From: DASCOT01 sp965197275
Lineage (GTDB): Bacteria > Acidobacteriota > UBA890 > WLXD01
NCBI GenBank assembly: GCA_965197275.1
Contig: CBDAMQ010000029.1
Coordinates: 1 to 64,000, forward strand
Direction: 5' to 3'
DNA length: 64,000 nucleotides
The notes under the pieces are model-generated. The model saw nothing but the letters and a program-made list of their open reading frames with translations, was not told where the DNA came from and did no database searches. Positions 1 through 8,294 of this stretch are shown one piece after another (positions within the stretch are counted from its first letter, which is position 1; each line of letters begins with the position of its first letter). The position numbers and the translations under genes were made by a program.

Positions 1-1944
1 AACGTCGGTGATCAGCTCTTGGACCGCACGGTGCGCCTGATCGAACGCCGCCTGTGTCAGACAAGTCGCGGCCGCGTCGGAGTTGGCGATGGCGATCCGC
101 CCGAACCGCTTGCGGCCCAATACCCACGGAGCCTCGTCGTACCCCCAGTCGGGGTCGAACAGGTCATTGCCCGCTCCCGCGTAACCGTGGGGCCAGCGGT
201 TGACGAAGATGGCCTCGATGTCCCGGGCGGGATCGAAGCCTCCCTCCCCCAGGGCACGGGCTAGCTGATCCCTGATGCCACGCTCGAACGTCTCGAACGA
301 CATGGTCAGAAGCTCCTCCCGTGCGGCCCGCCACTGGTCGCGTACGGGGAGCCCCGGAGCGGACGGAGATGCCCAGAGCCTTATGACGGCCGGTTCGTCG
401 GGCGACTGGGCGATCTGGTAGTCCCCGAAGTTGTTGCTGTAGTCGTCGAGATTGACATTCTCGAAGTACGCACCCGGGCAATGGACGCGCACGATACCGA
501 GCCGCTCGAACGCTCGCCAGTCGCGAACCACGACGTTGGTCGCAACGAAAGGTCTGCGCACGGCCATATGCAGGTGTTCTTTCTGCTCCTCCGGCAGCTC
601 GGGACACAGATGCGGGATCACCGAGTTGTAGCAAGCCATCACGCAGGTGCCGGCGCGCACGCGATGCGCCTGACCGTCCTGTACGTAGGTGACCTCCACC
701 GCGTTCGCCTTTGCCCGATCGCCCACGTGGTGGGCGTTCACCACCGTGCTGTTGAGACGGATGCGCACCTCGTTTTCTGCCCGGTCGAGGGTCGAGTACC
801 GGACCCGCGTCGGCACCGAATCGTTCATCGTCTGGCCCGGTAGCGACCCCGGAATCAGCCAGCGGACGAGCAGGCGGGCGACGCCGGCCATGCCGTCGGG
901 GAAGTGCATGTCATCGAACGGATTCTCCAGCCCGGAGAACCCGCGTCTCGCCGGCCGCTCCCCGAGCCCGAGGCCCTGCAGCCCGGGTAGGTTGCTGTAC
1001 CGGAACGCGCCCCACGCGCTGAACGTATCGAGGCCGGCGATGCCGTTGGCATCCGGGGCGCGGCGCTTGAAGAAGGGGATCACGTCCGGGTGGACGCCGA
1101 CGACGTCCAGCAGATAGTTCTGATAGCTCATCTTGCGGAGCCGAGCGATCTTCTCCTGCACCGACAATCCGGGGAAGAAATCCTCTTGCGTCTGGTACAG
1201 CTTCGCGATGTCCTTCTGCACCTGGTCCGAGAGCGGCGTCTTCTGAAGCCATTCCGTCCACGCCTCCGGCTCGTCCGATCCGGGTTCTCCCACCACCAGG
1301 CGATCTTTCCCGAACGTCTCCTCGTCGAACAGGACCGCGTTTCCCAAACCCCGCTCTTGCGCCCGGAAATTGCGTCCCACGTTGGCACCCTTGTACACCT
1401 CCGCATCGAGGCCGATGTCGTGCAGCAACTCCAGGCCTTCATACGTGTAGGCGCCCGTGATGTACGCCGTGCCGCCGTAGCCGATGACCTGGCGCCCGTC
1501 GACCGTGTGCTCGTTCCGGACCGCGTGACCTCCGAAGTCGTCGTGGTTCTCCAGAATCAGGACCCGAGCCTCGGGCATCGCCTTGCGGAAGTAGTAGGCC
1601 GCCCCGAGACCGCTCAAGCCGCCACCCACCACGATCAGGTCGTACTCTTCCTCTGTTTCCTCCGGGTCATCCCACGTCTCGCCGTCCCGCATGCGATGAG
1701 CCACCTCGAACGACCCCGGATGGCTGCCCCGCATCCCGGTGCGCGTCGGCGGATAGTACGTCTCCTGGCCCGGAGATTGATCGACGACTGGAGGTGCGGC
1801 CGGAGCCAGCCGGGCATCGCGCCCCTGCGCCCCCACATCCCCCGGTGCAAGGGCCGCTCCCGCGATCGCGATGCTCGTTCCGCTCACGAAGTCGCGACGG
1901 GTGATGTCCCGGTTCATGCCCAGCTCACGATCGCTCTTCTTCAT
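1..1944 (-). CDS. Spermidine dehydrogenase-like FAD oxidoreductase, 3' end cut by window
   Basis: The frame stays open to the window edge, giving 648 codons and no stop, so the C-terminus lies outside. The start is the ATG at 1944, with GAGGAG seven bases upstream. The N-terminus carries a twin-arginine leader (TRRDFV near residue 16), so export of the folded, cofactor-loaded enzyme is expected. A Rossmann FAD site follows (DLIVVGGGLSGLGAAYYF), then ENHDDFGGHA, which binds the adenosine ribose in this family. The overall pattern, including GMRGSHPGSFEVAH before the Rossmann fold, matches spermidine dehydrogenase-type proteins as I remember them. The substrate may be a polyamine or another amine. 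It lies 26 bp downstream of the PQQ dehydrogenase on the same strand, so co-transcription is likely. Confidence 0.8.
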   Translation of the reverse strand, partial: MKKSDRELGMNRDITRRDFVSGTSIAIAGAALAPGDVGAQGRDARLAPAAPPVVDQSPGQETYYPPTRTGMRGSHPGSFEVAHRMRDGETWDDPEETEEEYDLIVVGGGLSGLGAAYYFRKAMPEARVLILENHDDFGGHAVRNEHTVDGRQVIGYGGTAYITGAYTYEGLELLHDIGLDAEVYKGANVGRNFRAQERGLGNAVLFDEETFGKDRLVVGEPGSDEPEAWTEWLQKTPLSDQVQKDIAKLYQTQEDFFPGLSVQEKIARLRKMSYQNYLLDVVGVHPDVIPFFKRRAPDANGIAGLDTFSAWGAFRYSNLPGLQGLGLGERPARRGFSGLENPFDDMHFPDGMAGVARLLVRWLIPGSLPGQTMNDSVPTRVRYSTLDRAENEVRIRLNSTVVNAHHVGDRAKANAVEVTYVQDGQAHRVRAGTCVMACYNSVIPHLCPELPEEQKEHLHMAVRRPFVATNVVVRDWRAFERLGIVRVHCPGAYFENVNLDDYSNNFGDYQIAQSPDEPAVIRLWASPSAPGLPVRDQWRAAREELLTMSFETFERGIRDQLARALGEGGFDPARDIEAIFVNRWPHGYAGAGNDLFDPDWGYDEAPWVLGRKRFGRIAIANSDAAATCLTQAAFDQAHRAVQELITDV

Positions 1945-1970
1945 TGCATGTCTCCTCGAGCTTTAAGGTC

Positions 1971-4121
1971 CTACGGACGCCGCCCACCGGTGCTTTCTTG
2001 CTCGGCTGCGTAGCGAATGTAGTGACGTATCGCCAGTAGTTGATTCTCGGTGAGCTCCGGATAGGCTGGCATTCCGCGTGCCACGCGGCTGCCGTCGCGG
2101 ACGACGGTCGCGAACGCGATGTCGGAAAGCACCACGCGAGAGGCTCTGAGATCCGGTGTTACACCGGCGGCAATCGCGCCTCTTCCGTGGCAGAGTTCGC
2201 ACAGCCCAGCATATTCTGTGCCGCCCCGCAGCAGCAGGGTGGGGTCGACGTCGAAGTCGGCAGCTGCAATCGGTACCGGCACCACCGGCGGCGGCGATGT
2301 CGGTAGGCTGACCGCCCCGTCGAGGGAAAACGCTACCAGACGGCGTGGGTGGGCGCCGTACGCCCACCCATGCGAAGCCCCTTCGGCTCCCCCCACCGCC
2401 GCCATCACACCGCCCCAGCCGACCAGCAGAGCGATGTACTGGCGCCCGTTGATCGCATAGGTGATCGGCGGCGCGGAGATCCCTGAACCCACGTCGAAGG
2501 TCCACAACGTGGAGCCGCTCGCGGCGTCATGCGCCGCGAGCGTCCCGTCGACTCTTCCCTGGAACACCAGGTTGCCGGCGGTGGTCATCGTTCCGGGATT
2601 CCAGAGGCCGCCTAGCGGAACCTCCCAGGCCAGCTCCTGGCGCACCGGATCCCACGCCTGCAGGGATCCGAGCACGCCGTCCGGCCTACTGGACGCTGTC
2701 AGGTTGTACCGGACCCCCACTCCGAGCCTTCCCACCGGTGAGTCCCAGGCTTCGAGGTCGAGCCCCTCGTCGCTGAACATCGTTGCCGTGTGGATCGTCG
2801 GCATGTAGGCCAACCCGGTGGATGGGTTGTAGGACATGGCATGCCAGTTGTGCGCGCCGATCGGTCCCGGCGCGATCCGGGCCGGTCGATCCTCGTACCG
2901 CGCGCCCGACACCTCGACGGGTCGGCCGGTCTCCAGATCGATCTCCGTCGCCCAGGTGATCTCGGCGAACGGTTCGGCCGAGATCAGCTTCCCGGTCTTG
3001 CGGTCGATCACGTAGAAGAAACCGTTCTTCGGGGCGTGCAGGATTGCTTTCACGTCGCGGCCGTCGATCTCGAGGTCGGCCAGGACGATGTCCATGTTGG
3101 AGTTGTAGTCCCACGTCTCACCGGGCGTCGTCTGGTAGTGCCACAGGTACTCACCGGTATCCGGGTCGAGGGCGACAATGGAACACAGGAACAGGTTGTC
3201 GCCACCCCCGGGGCTGCGGATCTTCCGGTTCCACGGTGAGCCGTTGCCGGTGCCGATGTACAGCACGTCTAGCTCGGCGTCGTAGGTGAAACCGTGCCAG
3301 GCGTTGCCGCCGCCGCCGAACTTCCACCACTCGCCGGTCCAGGTCTCGGCGGCCATCGCCATGGCGTCGTTCTCGAACCCGTCGGCGGGGTTGCCGGGTA
3401 CGATCCAGAAGCGCCAGGCCTGCTCGCCGGTCTCGGCATCGTAAGCGGTGACGTAGCCGCGGGAGGCGCCGTTCTCGGTGCCGCCGTTACCGATCAGCAC
3501 CTTGCCCTTGAAGATCTTGGGGGCGCCGGTGATGTAGTAGTGGACGGCGGGGTCGACCGTCACGACGCTCCACAGCTCCTCTCCGGTGGCGGCGTCGACA
3601 GCGTTGAGACGCCCGTCCCAGGTGGCGACGTAGACCTTGCCTTTCCAGAACCCGATGCCCCGGCTGTGGTCCCAGCCGGCCCGGATGCGATGGGCCGCGT
3701 GCCCGACGATGTCCGGGTCGTACTCCCACAGCATCTCGCCGCTGGCTCCGTCGACGGCGCGCACGACGTTCATGCTGCCGATGAAGTACAGGATGCCGTC
3801 GACAACGAGCGGTGTGGAAGTCAGTCCCCGATCGTTCGGCAGGTCGAGATACCAATCGACCGACAGGTCACCGACGTTGGACGTATTGACCTGGGTCAGG
3901 GGGCTGAAGCGCTGCTCGCTGTAGGTTCTCCCGAACGCCAGCCAGTTGTCGCCCCGCGACTCGTCGACCATGGCGCTGTCGTTGACCACGGTGGGCGACT
4001 GTGGCCCGCCAGATGATTGGGCGGCGCCGGAAGCTTGAGCGGAGCAGACCGCCCACACCATCGCCGGCAGCAGCATCCACCGGCCACGGGTTTTCAGCGA
4101 TACAGACTCAGTTCGGTACAT
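1971..4121 (-). CDS. PQQ-dependent quinohemoprotein dehydrogenase with C-terminal cytochrome c domain
   Basis: This 716-residue protein has a Sec signal peptide (about residues 1-34), an eight-bladed PQQ propeller and a C-terminal cytochrome c domain. Repeated propeller motifs are visible, such as YDAETGEQAWRF and DAASGSTLWTF. The heme site is CELCH at residues 641-645, and M684 in GMPAYPEL is the probable axial ligand. This fits type II quinohemoprotein alcohol dehydrogenases, which oxidise alcohols or similar compounds in the periplasm and pass electrons to the respiratory chain. The substrate cannot be told. The gene lies between a DUF4920 gene and the spermidine-dehydrogenase-like gene on the same strand. 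A short copy of its last residues survives at 12069-12148. Confidence 0.88.
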   Translation of the reverse strand: MYRTESVSLKTRGRWMLLPAMVWAVCSAQASGAAQSSGGPQSPTVVNDSAMVDESRGDNWLAFGRTYSEQRFSPLTQVNTSNVGDLSVDWYLDLPNDRGLTSTPLVVDGILYFIGSMNVVRAVDGASGEMLWEYDPDIVGHAAHRIRAGWDHSRGIGFWKGKVYVATWDGRLNAVDAATGEELWSVVTVDPAVHYYITGAPKIFKGKVLIGNGGTENGASRGYVTAYDAETGEQAWRFWIVPGNPADGFENDAMAMAAETWTGEWWKFGGGGNAWHGFTYDAELDVLYIGTGNGSPWNRKIRSPGGGDNLFLCSIVALDPDTGEYLWHYQTTPGETWDYNSNMDIVLADLEIDGRDVKAILHAPKNGFFYVIDRKTGKLISAEPFAEITWATEIDLETGRPVEVSGARYEDRPARIAPGPIGAHNWHAMSYNPSTGLAYMPTIHTATMFSDEGLDLEAWDSPVGRLGVGVRYNLTASSRPDGVLGSLQAWDPVRQELAWEVPLGGLWNPGTMTTAGNLVFQGRVDGTLAAHDAASGSTLWTFDVGSGISAPPITYAINGRQYIALLVGWGGVMAAVGGAEGASHGWAYGAHPRRLVAFSLDGAVSLPTSPPPVVPVPIAAADFDVDPTLLLRGGTEYAGLCELCHGRGAIAAGVTPDLRASRVVLSDIAFATVVRDGSRVARGMPAYPELTENQLLAIRHYIRYAAEQESTGGRRP

Positions 4122-4134
4122 GGGGCAGCGGATC

Positions 4135-4172
4135 TCCGTTTCGGGGTGGTCTGCGCGCTAGTTCTGGTCAGG
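4135..4172 (+). repeat. 38-bp dispersed repeat, copy 1
   Basis: This segment, centred on CTGCGCGCTAGTTCT, recurs at 10760-10797 in the same orientation with three mismatches. It sits just upstream of the PQQ dehydrogenase start, in the gap before the DUF4920 gene. I see no open frame or inverted ends, so the type of element is unknown. Confidence 0.7.
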
Positions 4173-4184
4173 GTCAGCCCCCGA

Positions 4185-4652
4185 CTATCGGCGCAGCTCG
4201 ACACCCTGAGCCACGAAGCTGATTTCGGTGGCTGTGCCGTCGGGGTTCCGGGTGAGCGGCACCCCTTCAGCGATCAGGTGATCCGCGTCCTGCTTGGAGT
4301 AGCGGTTGGCTTCGAATGTCCCCTCGAGACGAGCCCGGTACGCGGTCGAGTCGGTCGGCACGAAGAACGCGTAGTCCTTGAACGTGACGCGGATACCTCG
4401 ATCGTCGCCCGCAACCAGCTCCATCCAGCAGCCCTTGGCCTGGCACACCTTGGCGACCTTGCCCTCGAGCGCCACGATCCGATGCATGTATTCGTCGACC
4501 GACTGCAACGCGGTGCCAAGCTGGACCACGGGCGCCCCCTGCAGAGACTCGCCTCGCGTCACTACCTGGTCCTGCGCAGTCACCGAGCTCGAAGAGACTC
4601 CAAGGACGACCAGCAGCAACCCGACGACGCGGGCCGATCGATACACAACCAT
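4185..4652 (-). CDS. DUF4920 family exported protein
   Basis: The protein has 155 residues from the chosen ATG at 4652. That start has a strong GGAGGAGG ribosome site and opens directly into a signal peptide ending near SVTAQ. A longer frame to 4793 exists but lacks these signals. The core has the CQAKGCWMEL pattern, with two cysteines that could bind a metal or form a disulfide, and a later FKDYAFFVPTD strand; these are typical of DUF4920 proteins. Function is unknown. The gene is 63 bp upstream of the PQQ dehydrogenase and co-directional, which suggests a part in periplasmic redox or copper/heme handling. That link is inference. Confidence 0.75.
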   Translation of the reverse strand: MVVYRSARVVGLLLVVLGVSSSSVTAQDQVVTRGESLQGAPVVQLGTALQSVDEYMHRIVALEGKVAKVCQAKGCWMELVAGDDRGIRVTFKDYAFFVPTDSTAYRARLEGTFEANRYSKQDADHLIAEGVPLTRNPDGTATEISFVAQGVELRR

Positions 4653-4814
4653 CGGCTTCCTCCTCCGAACAGGCGTGCAATGTACCATCTCCCTCGGGGC
4701 GCGAACGAGCATGGGGTCAGGGCTGCGAACGAGGGACTCGGGCAACTCTGCCGGCGTGTCGTGGATCTGCGCATCAACGGTCATGCCAAGCACCCTCGGT
4801 ACGGTGGTTACGAG

Positions 4815-6365
4815 TCAACCTGTTGTCTTGTCGGGCCGCAGCTCGCGCTTGAGAACCTTGCCGGCGCCCGAGAGCGGTAACGGTTCTCGCCGGATCTCGA
4901 CGGAACGCGGGCACTTGTAGCCCGCGATGTGCTCGCGGCAATGGTCAATGATCTCCTGCTCGGTTATCTCGCTGCCGGGCTTCGGCACGACGAGCGCGTG
5001 CACTTGCTCCACCCACACCTCGTGAGGAATCCCGATCACGGCGCACTGACCGACGCCCTGGTGCTCCATGATGGCGTTCTCGACTTCGACCGAGTACACG
5101 TTCTCTCCGCCGGAGATGATCATGTCCTTGACCCGGTCGACAACGTAGAGAAACCCGGCCTCGTCGATGTAGCCGGCGTCTCCCGTCAGCAACCAGCCAT
5201 CGACGATGGTCTCCGCAGTCAGCGCCGGCTGCTTCCAATACCCCAGCATCACGTTGGGGCCGCGAACGCGGATCTGTCCGATGGTGCCGCTGGGCACCGG
5301 CTGCAGGCTCTCGTCGACGATCTCCGTTTCGCAGTGGGGCATGACGCGGCCCGCCGACCTAAGACGCTCCCAGTCTGGCCCTTCGAGAACATGGTCTTCG
5401 GGAGCGAGCATCGTCGCGAGCGGCGACAGCTCGGTCTGCCCGTAGCCCTGGACCAGCTCGGCGTGCGGAAGCCGTTCCATGGTCTCGTGAAGCAGGGCCG
5501 TCGGCATCGGCGAGGCTCCGTAGACGATGCGCGTCAAGCTCGACAGGTCGTACTGGTCGAAATCCGGATGCCGCACGAACATCGCGAGAATGGTCGGAAC
5601 GAAGATCGCGGTCGTGGCCCGGAACCGCTGTACCGCCTCCAACGAGGCCTTCGGCTCGAACTGCGGGATCATTGCGTGCGTACAACGCAGCATGGACCCG
5701 ATGACGATCATCATCGCGTCAGCCAGATGGAACATCGGCGCGTGATGGAGAAACACGTAGTCGGGCATGTCGCGGATCGCCGTCGCCATGCCACCCAGAC
5801 CGCTGATGTAGAGGCCGTCGTGCGACAGCATGACGCCCTTCGGGAAGCCCGTGGTGCCGCCGGTGTAGAACAGCCCCGCGAGGTCGTCACCGGCCCGCAT
5901 GGTGTCCTCGGCGGGTTCGTGGGACGCGACCATCGACTCGTAGCTCAACAGGTCTTCTTCCCGCGCCTCGCCCTCGCCCATGTGGACGACGGTCCGGATG
6001 TGCTCGCAGCCGTCCAACAGCGTGGGCACGAGCTGTTGGAATGCGTCGTCGACGAACAATATCGAGGACTCGGAGTCGTCGAGCGCGTAAACGATCTCCT
6101 TGTCGGTCCACCGCGTGTTCAGCGGAACGATGGCGCCTCCCGCCCACCAGACGGCGTAGTACAGCTCGAAGTACCGATCGCTGTTGAGTGCGAGGACGGC
6201 GACGCGGTCATCGGGCTGCAGGCCGCGGGCGATCAACGCCCCCGCGAGCCGCGCGATTCTCTCGGTGACCTCGCTCCAGGTCCGGTCACGGTCGAGGAAT
6301 CGAGTTGCCAGCACGTCGGCCGCGGCCTGCACGGCCTGTCGGAGCGGTTGCGTCAGGTTGAACAT
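4815..6365 (-). CDS. AMP-forming acyl-CoA synthetase (fatty-acid-CoA ligase type)
   Basis: This 516-residue adenylate-forming enzyme activates a carboxylic acid with ATP and joins it to CoA. The phosphate-binding loop is TGGTTGFPKG at residues 168-177. The adenine-binding motif YGASPMP, the QGYGQTE motif and the GDAGYIDEAGFLYVVDR hinge region are all present, followed by a C-terminal lysine in the SGAGKVLKREL segment. Length and motifs fit long- or medium-chain fatty acid-CoA ligases. It sits next to a TetR regulator and upstream of thiolase and FadB/J-like genes, so a role at the entry of beta-oxidation is likely. A truncated relative of this gene lies at 10580-10759. Confidence 0.88.
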   Translation of the reverse strand: MFNLTQPLRQAVQAAADVLATRFLDRDRTWSEVTERIARLAGALIARGLQPDDRVAVLALNSDRYFELYYAVWWAGGAIVPLNTRWTDKEIVYALDDSESSILFVDDAFQQLVPTLLDGCEHIRTVVHMGEGEAREEDLLSYESMVASHEPAEDTMRAGDDLAGLFYTGGTTGFPKGVMLSHDGLYISGLGGMATAIRDMPDYVFLHHAPMFHLADAMMIVIGSMLRCTHAMIPQFEPKASLEAVQRFRATTAIFVPTILAMFVRHPDFDQYDLSSLTRIVYGASPMPTALLHETMERLPHAELVQGYGQTELSPLATMLAPEDHVLEGPDWERLRSAGRVMPHCETEIVDESLQPVPSGTIGQIRVRGPNVMLGYWKQPALTAETIVDGWLLTGDAGYIDEAGFLYVVDRVKDMIISGGENVYSVEVENAIMEHQGVGQCAVIGIPHEVWVEQVHALVVPKPGSEITEQEIIDHCREHIAGYKCPRSVEIRREPLPLSGAGKVLKRELRPDKTTG

Positions 6366-6398
6366 CGCGCCCTCGGTCCGGAGCTCCTCACGCGACCT

Positions 6399-6803
6399 TC
6401 ATCCGTGGGACATGTCGACAGGCAGCTCGGCTGCCGCCTCGCGCACCTCTCCGAGGCGGTCCGGGTCGGCCAGCACCCCACGCAGCACGACGTCTGCCGC
6501 GACAGCCGCCTGCGTCTCGGCGCTGCCGAGCCGTCGGGGCTCGTGGGTAATCGCGCGGGTGAGCGAAAGCGAAAGACAGCAGTCCGCGGTCAGCAGGTCT
6601 TCCTTGGTAGGGAAGTGATGGAAGATCGACGCAGTGTGTGCCTCCAGGGCCTCGGCGATGGCGCGCACGCTCGTGCCGGCAAACCCTCGCTCGGCGAACA
6701 GCTCGCAGGCGGCATCGATCACCGAGTCCGGGCTAATCGGCGGGCGCCCGTCGTGGCGTGGCGACAGCATCTTCGTCCTTTTCTGAGGGCCTGGTTCTGG
6801 CAT
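6399..6803 (-). CDS. Short TetR/AcrR family transcriptional regulator
   Basis: From the ATG at 6803, which has an AGGAGG ribosome site, the protein is 134 residues. The N-terminal helix-turn-helix is clear: IDAACELFAERGF, then SVRAIAEALEAHTASIFHHF with the usual FHHFPTKEDLL end. TetR proteins are normally about 190-200 residues, so most of the ligand-binding and dimer domain is missing. Its stop lies only 33 bp before the acyl-CoA ligase start, which leaves no room for the rest. It may be a 3'-deleted gene or a short regulator. Position suggests control of the adjacent acyl-CoA genes. Confidence 0.75.
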   Translation of the reverse strand: MPEPGPQKRTKMLSPRHDGRPPISPDSVIDAACELFAERGFAGTSVRAIAEALEAHTASIFHHFPTKEDLLTADCCLSLSLTRAITHEPRRLGSAETQAAVAADVVLRGVLADPDRLGEVREAAAELPVDMSHG

Positions 6804-6963
6804 CGGTTGCCTCCTACGAGGTCGGTTCTCGATGCGCTGCTTTTTATAGGTCGGACGATAATGTATCTCCCGACAGGGAAATAGTGAGCCATCCCGTTGA
6901 CCCCAGGCAAACCCTTCACCGCATCGGCTGCCGGCCGGCTGAGCAATATCGGATCGGCTGCCT

Positions 6964-7087
6964 AGAGCGTCTTCTCGTGTTACCGCACCCGGAAATCTTG
7001 ACCTATATGCAGCGCAAGACCGCCGACTACGATCGTTGGCTGGGCGGGATGCGCCGGCTGCGCGCGAGGACGCGGCAGTCCCCCTAG
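6964..7087 (+). pseudogene. Possible 3' remnant of an SDR oxidoreductase
   Basis: This frame reads LPHPEILTYMQRKTADYDRW and then LGGMRRLRA before a TAG. It resembles the C-terminal tail of certain short-chain dehydrogenases as I recall them. Upstream in the same frame there is no Rossmann motif and the sequence runs into the TetR promoter region. It overlaps the thiolase stop by four bases on the opposite strand. If the resemblance is real, it is the surviving end of a deleted gene. A protein search with this tail would settle it. Confidence 0.35.
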
Positions 7088-8292
7088 ACTCGCTCGATGA
7101 TTGTCGCGGTACCCATCCCACCGCCGACACAGAGCGTAGCGAGGGCGGTGCTCAGGTCTCGTCGCTCGAGCTCATCGAGCGCGATCCCGAGGATCATCGC
7201 ACCCGTAGCTCCGAGCGGGTGGCCCATGGCGATTGCCCCGCCGTTGACGTTGATCCTCTCGTGCGAAATCTCCAGCTGCTGCATGAAGAGCAGTACGACC
7301 GCGGCGAACGCCTCGTTGAGCTCGTATAGGTCGATATCGTCGGGGGTCATGCCGCAGCGGGTCATGGCCTTCTCGGCCGCCGGCCGGGGACCGGTCAGCA
7401 TGATGGTCGGCTCCGAGCCGATCGACGAGAATCCCAGAATCCGGGCGCGCGGCTTGAGTCCCAGCGCCTCGCCGAGCTCGCGGTTGCCCACGAGAACCGC
7501 AGCCGCGCCGTCGACGATGCCGCTCGAGTTGCCGGGAGTATGGACGTGCTCTATCTGTTCCACTTCCGGGTATCGCTGCAGGGCGACGGCATCGAATCCT
7601 GCTTGCTCGCCCGCCGCCGCGAACGAGGGGCTCAGCACAGCCAGGTCCTCGAGGGTGGTTCCGGGGCGCGGATGCTCGTCACGTTCGAGCACGGTCGTCC
7701 CGAGACGGTCTTTGACCGACACCACCGAGGCATCAAAATAGCCATGCTCCCAGGCGTGGGCGGCTCGCTCTTGGCTGTCTACCGCGTAGCCGTCGACTTG
7801 TTGGCGCGAAAAGCCGTGCCTGCTCGCGATGAGGTCGGCGCTGATGCCCTGTGGTACGAAGTAGGTCTTGTAAGCGATTTGCGGGTCCGCAAACATGGCG
7901 CCCGAGTCGGCGCCCATGGGGACGCGCGACATGCACTCGACGCCTCCCCCGATCGCGAGCTCCGACTGCCCGGACATGACCTGCGCCGCGGCCGTGTTCA
8001 CGGCCTCGAGTCCCGAGGCGCAGAAGCGATTCAGCTGCTTGCCGGGGACCGTTTCAGCGTAGCCGGCGTTGAGCACTGCCGTCCGGGCGATGTTGGAGCC
8101 CTGCTCGCCTACCGGCATCACGCAGCCCATCACCACGTCGTCGAGGCGAGACGTGTCCAGCTCGTTTCGATCACGCAACTCCTCGAGCACCTGTGTCGTC
8201 AATTCAACCGGGGTGATTGCGTGCAACGCGCCGGTCGACTTGCCGCGCCCCCTGGGACTACGGACGTGGTCGAAGATGAATGCGTCGGACAT
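7084..8292 (-). CDS. Acetyl-CoA acyltransferase (thiolase)
   Basis: A 402-residue thiolase that cleaves 3-ketoacyl-CoA with CoA in beta-oxidation, or condenses acetyl-CoA in reverse. The acyl-accepting cysteine is C91 in LNRFCASGLEAVNT. The histidine motif GGAIAMGHPLGATGA has H358, and the second cysteine is C388 in CVGGGMGTA. All catalytic residues are present and the length is normal. It begins two bases after the stop of the FadB/J-like gene, so the two are translated from one message and probably form a beta-oxidation complex. Confidence 0.92.
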   Translation of the reverse strand: MSDAFIFDHVRSPRGRGKSTGALHAITPVELTTQVLEELRDRNELDTSRLDDVVMGCVMPVGEQGSNIARTAVLNAGYAETVPGKQLNRFCASGLEAVNTAAAQVMSGQSELAIGGGVECMSRVPMGADSGAMFADPQIAYKTYFVPQGISADLIASRHGFSRQQVDGYAVDSQERAAHAWEHGYFDASVVSVKDRLGTTVLERDEHPRPGTTLEDLAVLSPSFAAAGEQAGFDAVALQRYPEVEQIEHVHTPGNSSGIVDGAAAVLVGNRELGEALGLKPRARILGFSSIGSEPTIMLTGPRPAAEKAMTRCGMTPDDIDLYELNEAFAAVVLLFMQQLEISHERINVNGGAIAMGHPLGATGAMILGIALDELERRDLSTALATLCVGGGMGTATIIERV

Positions 8293-8294
8293 CG

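Noticed and set aside
4929..6884. 651-residue plus-strand frame opposite the acyl-CoA ligase
   Set aside because: It is an antisense shadow in GC-rich DNA; the minus strand has the full set of ligase motifs.
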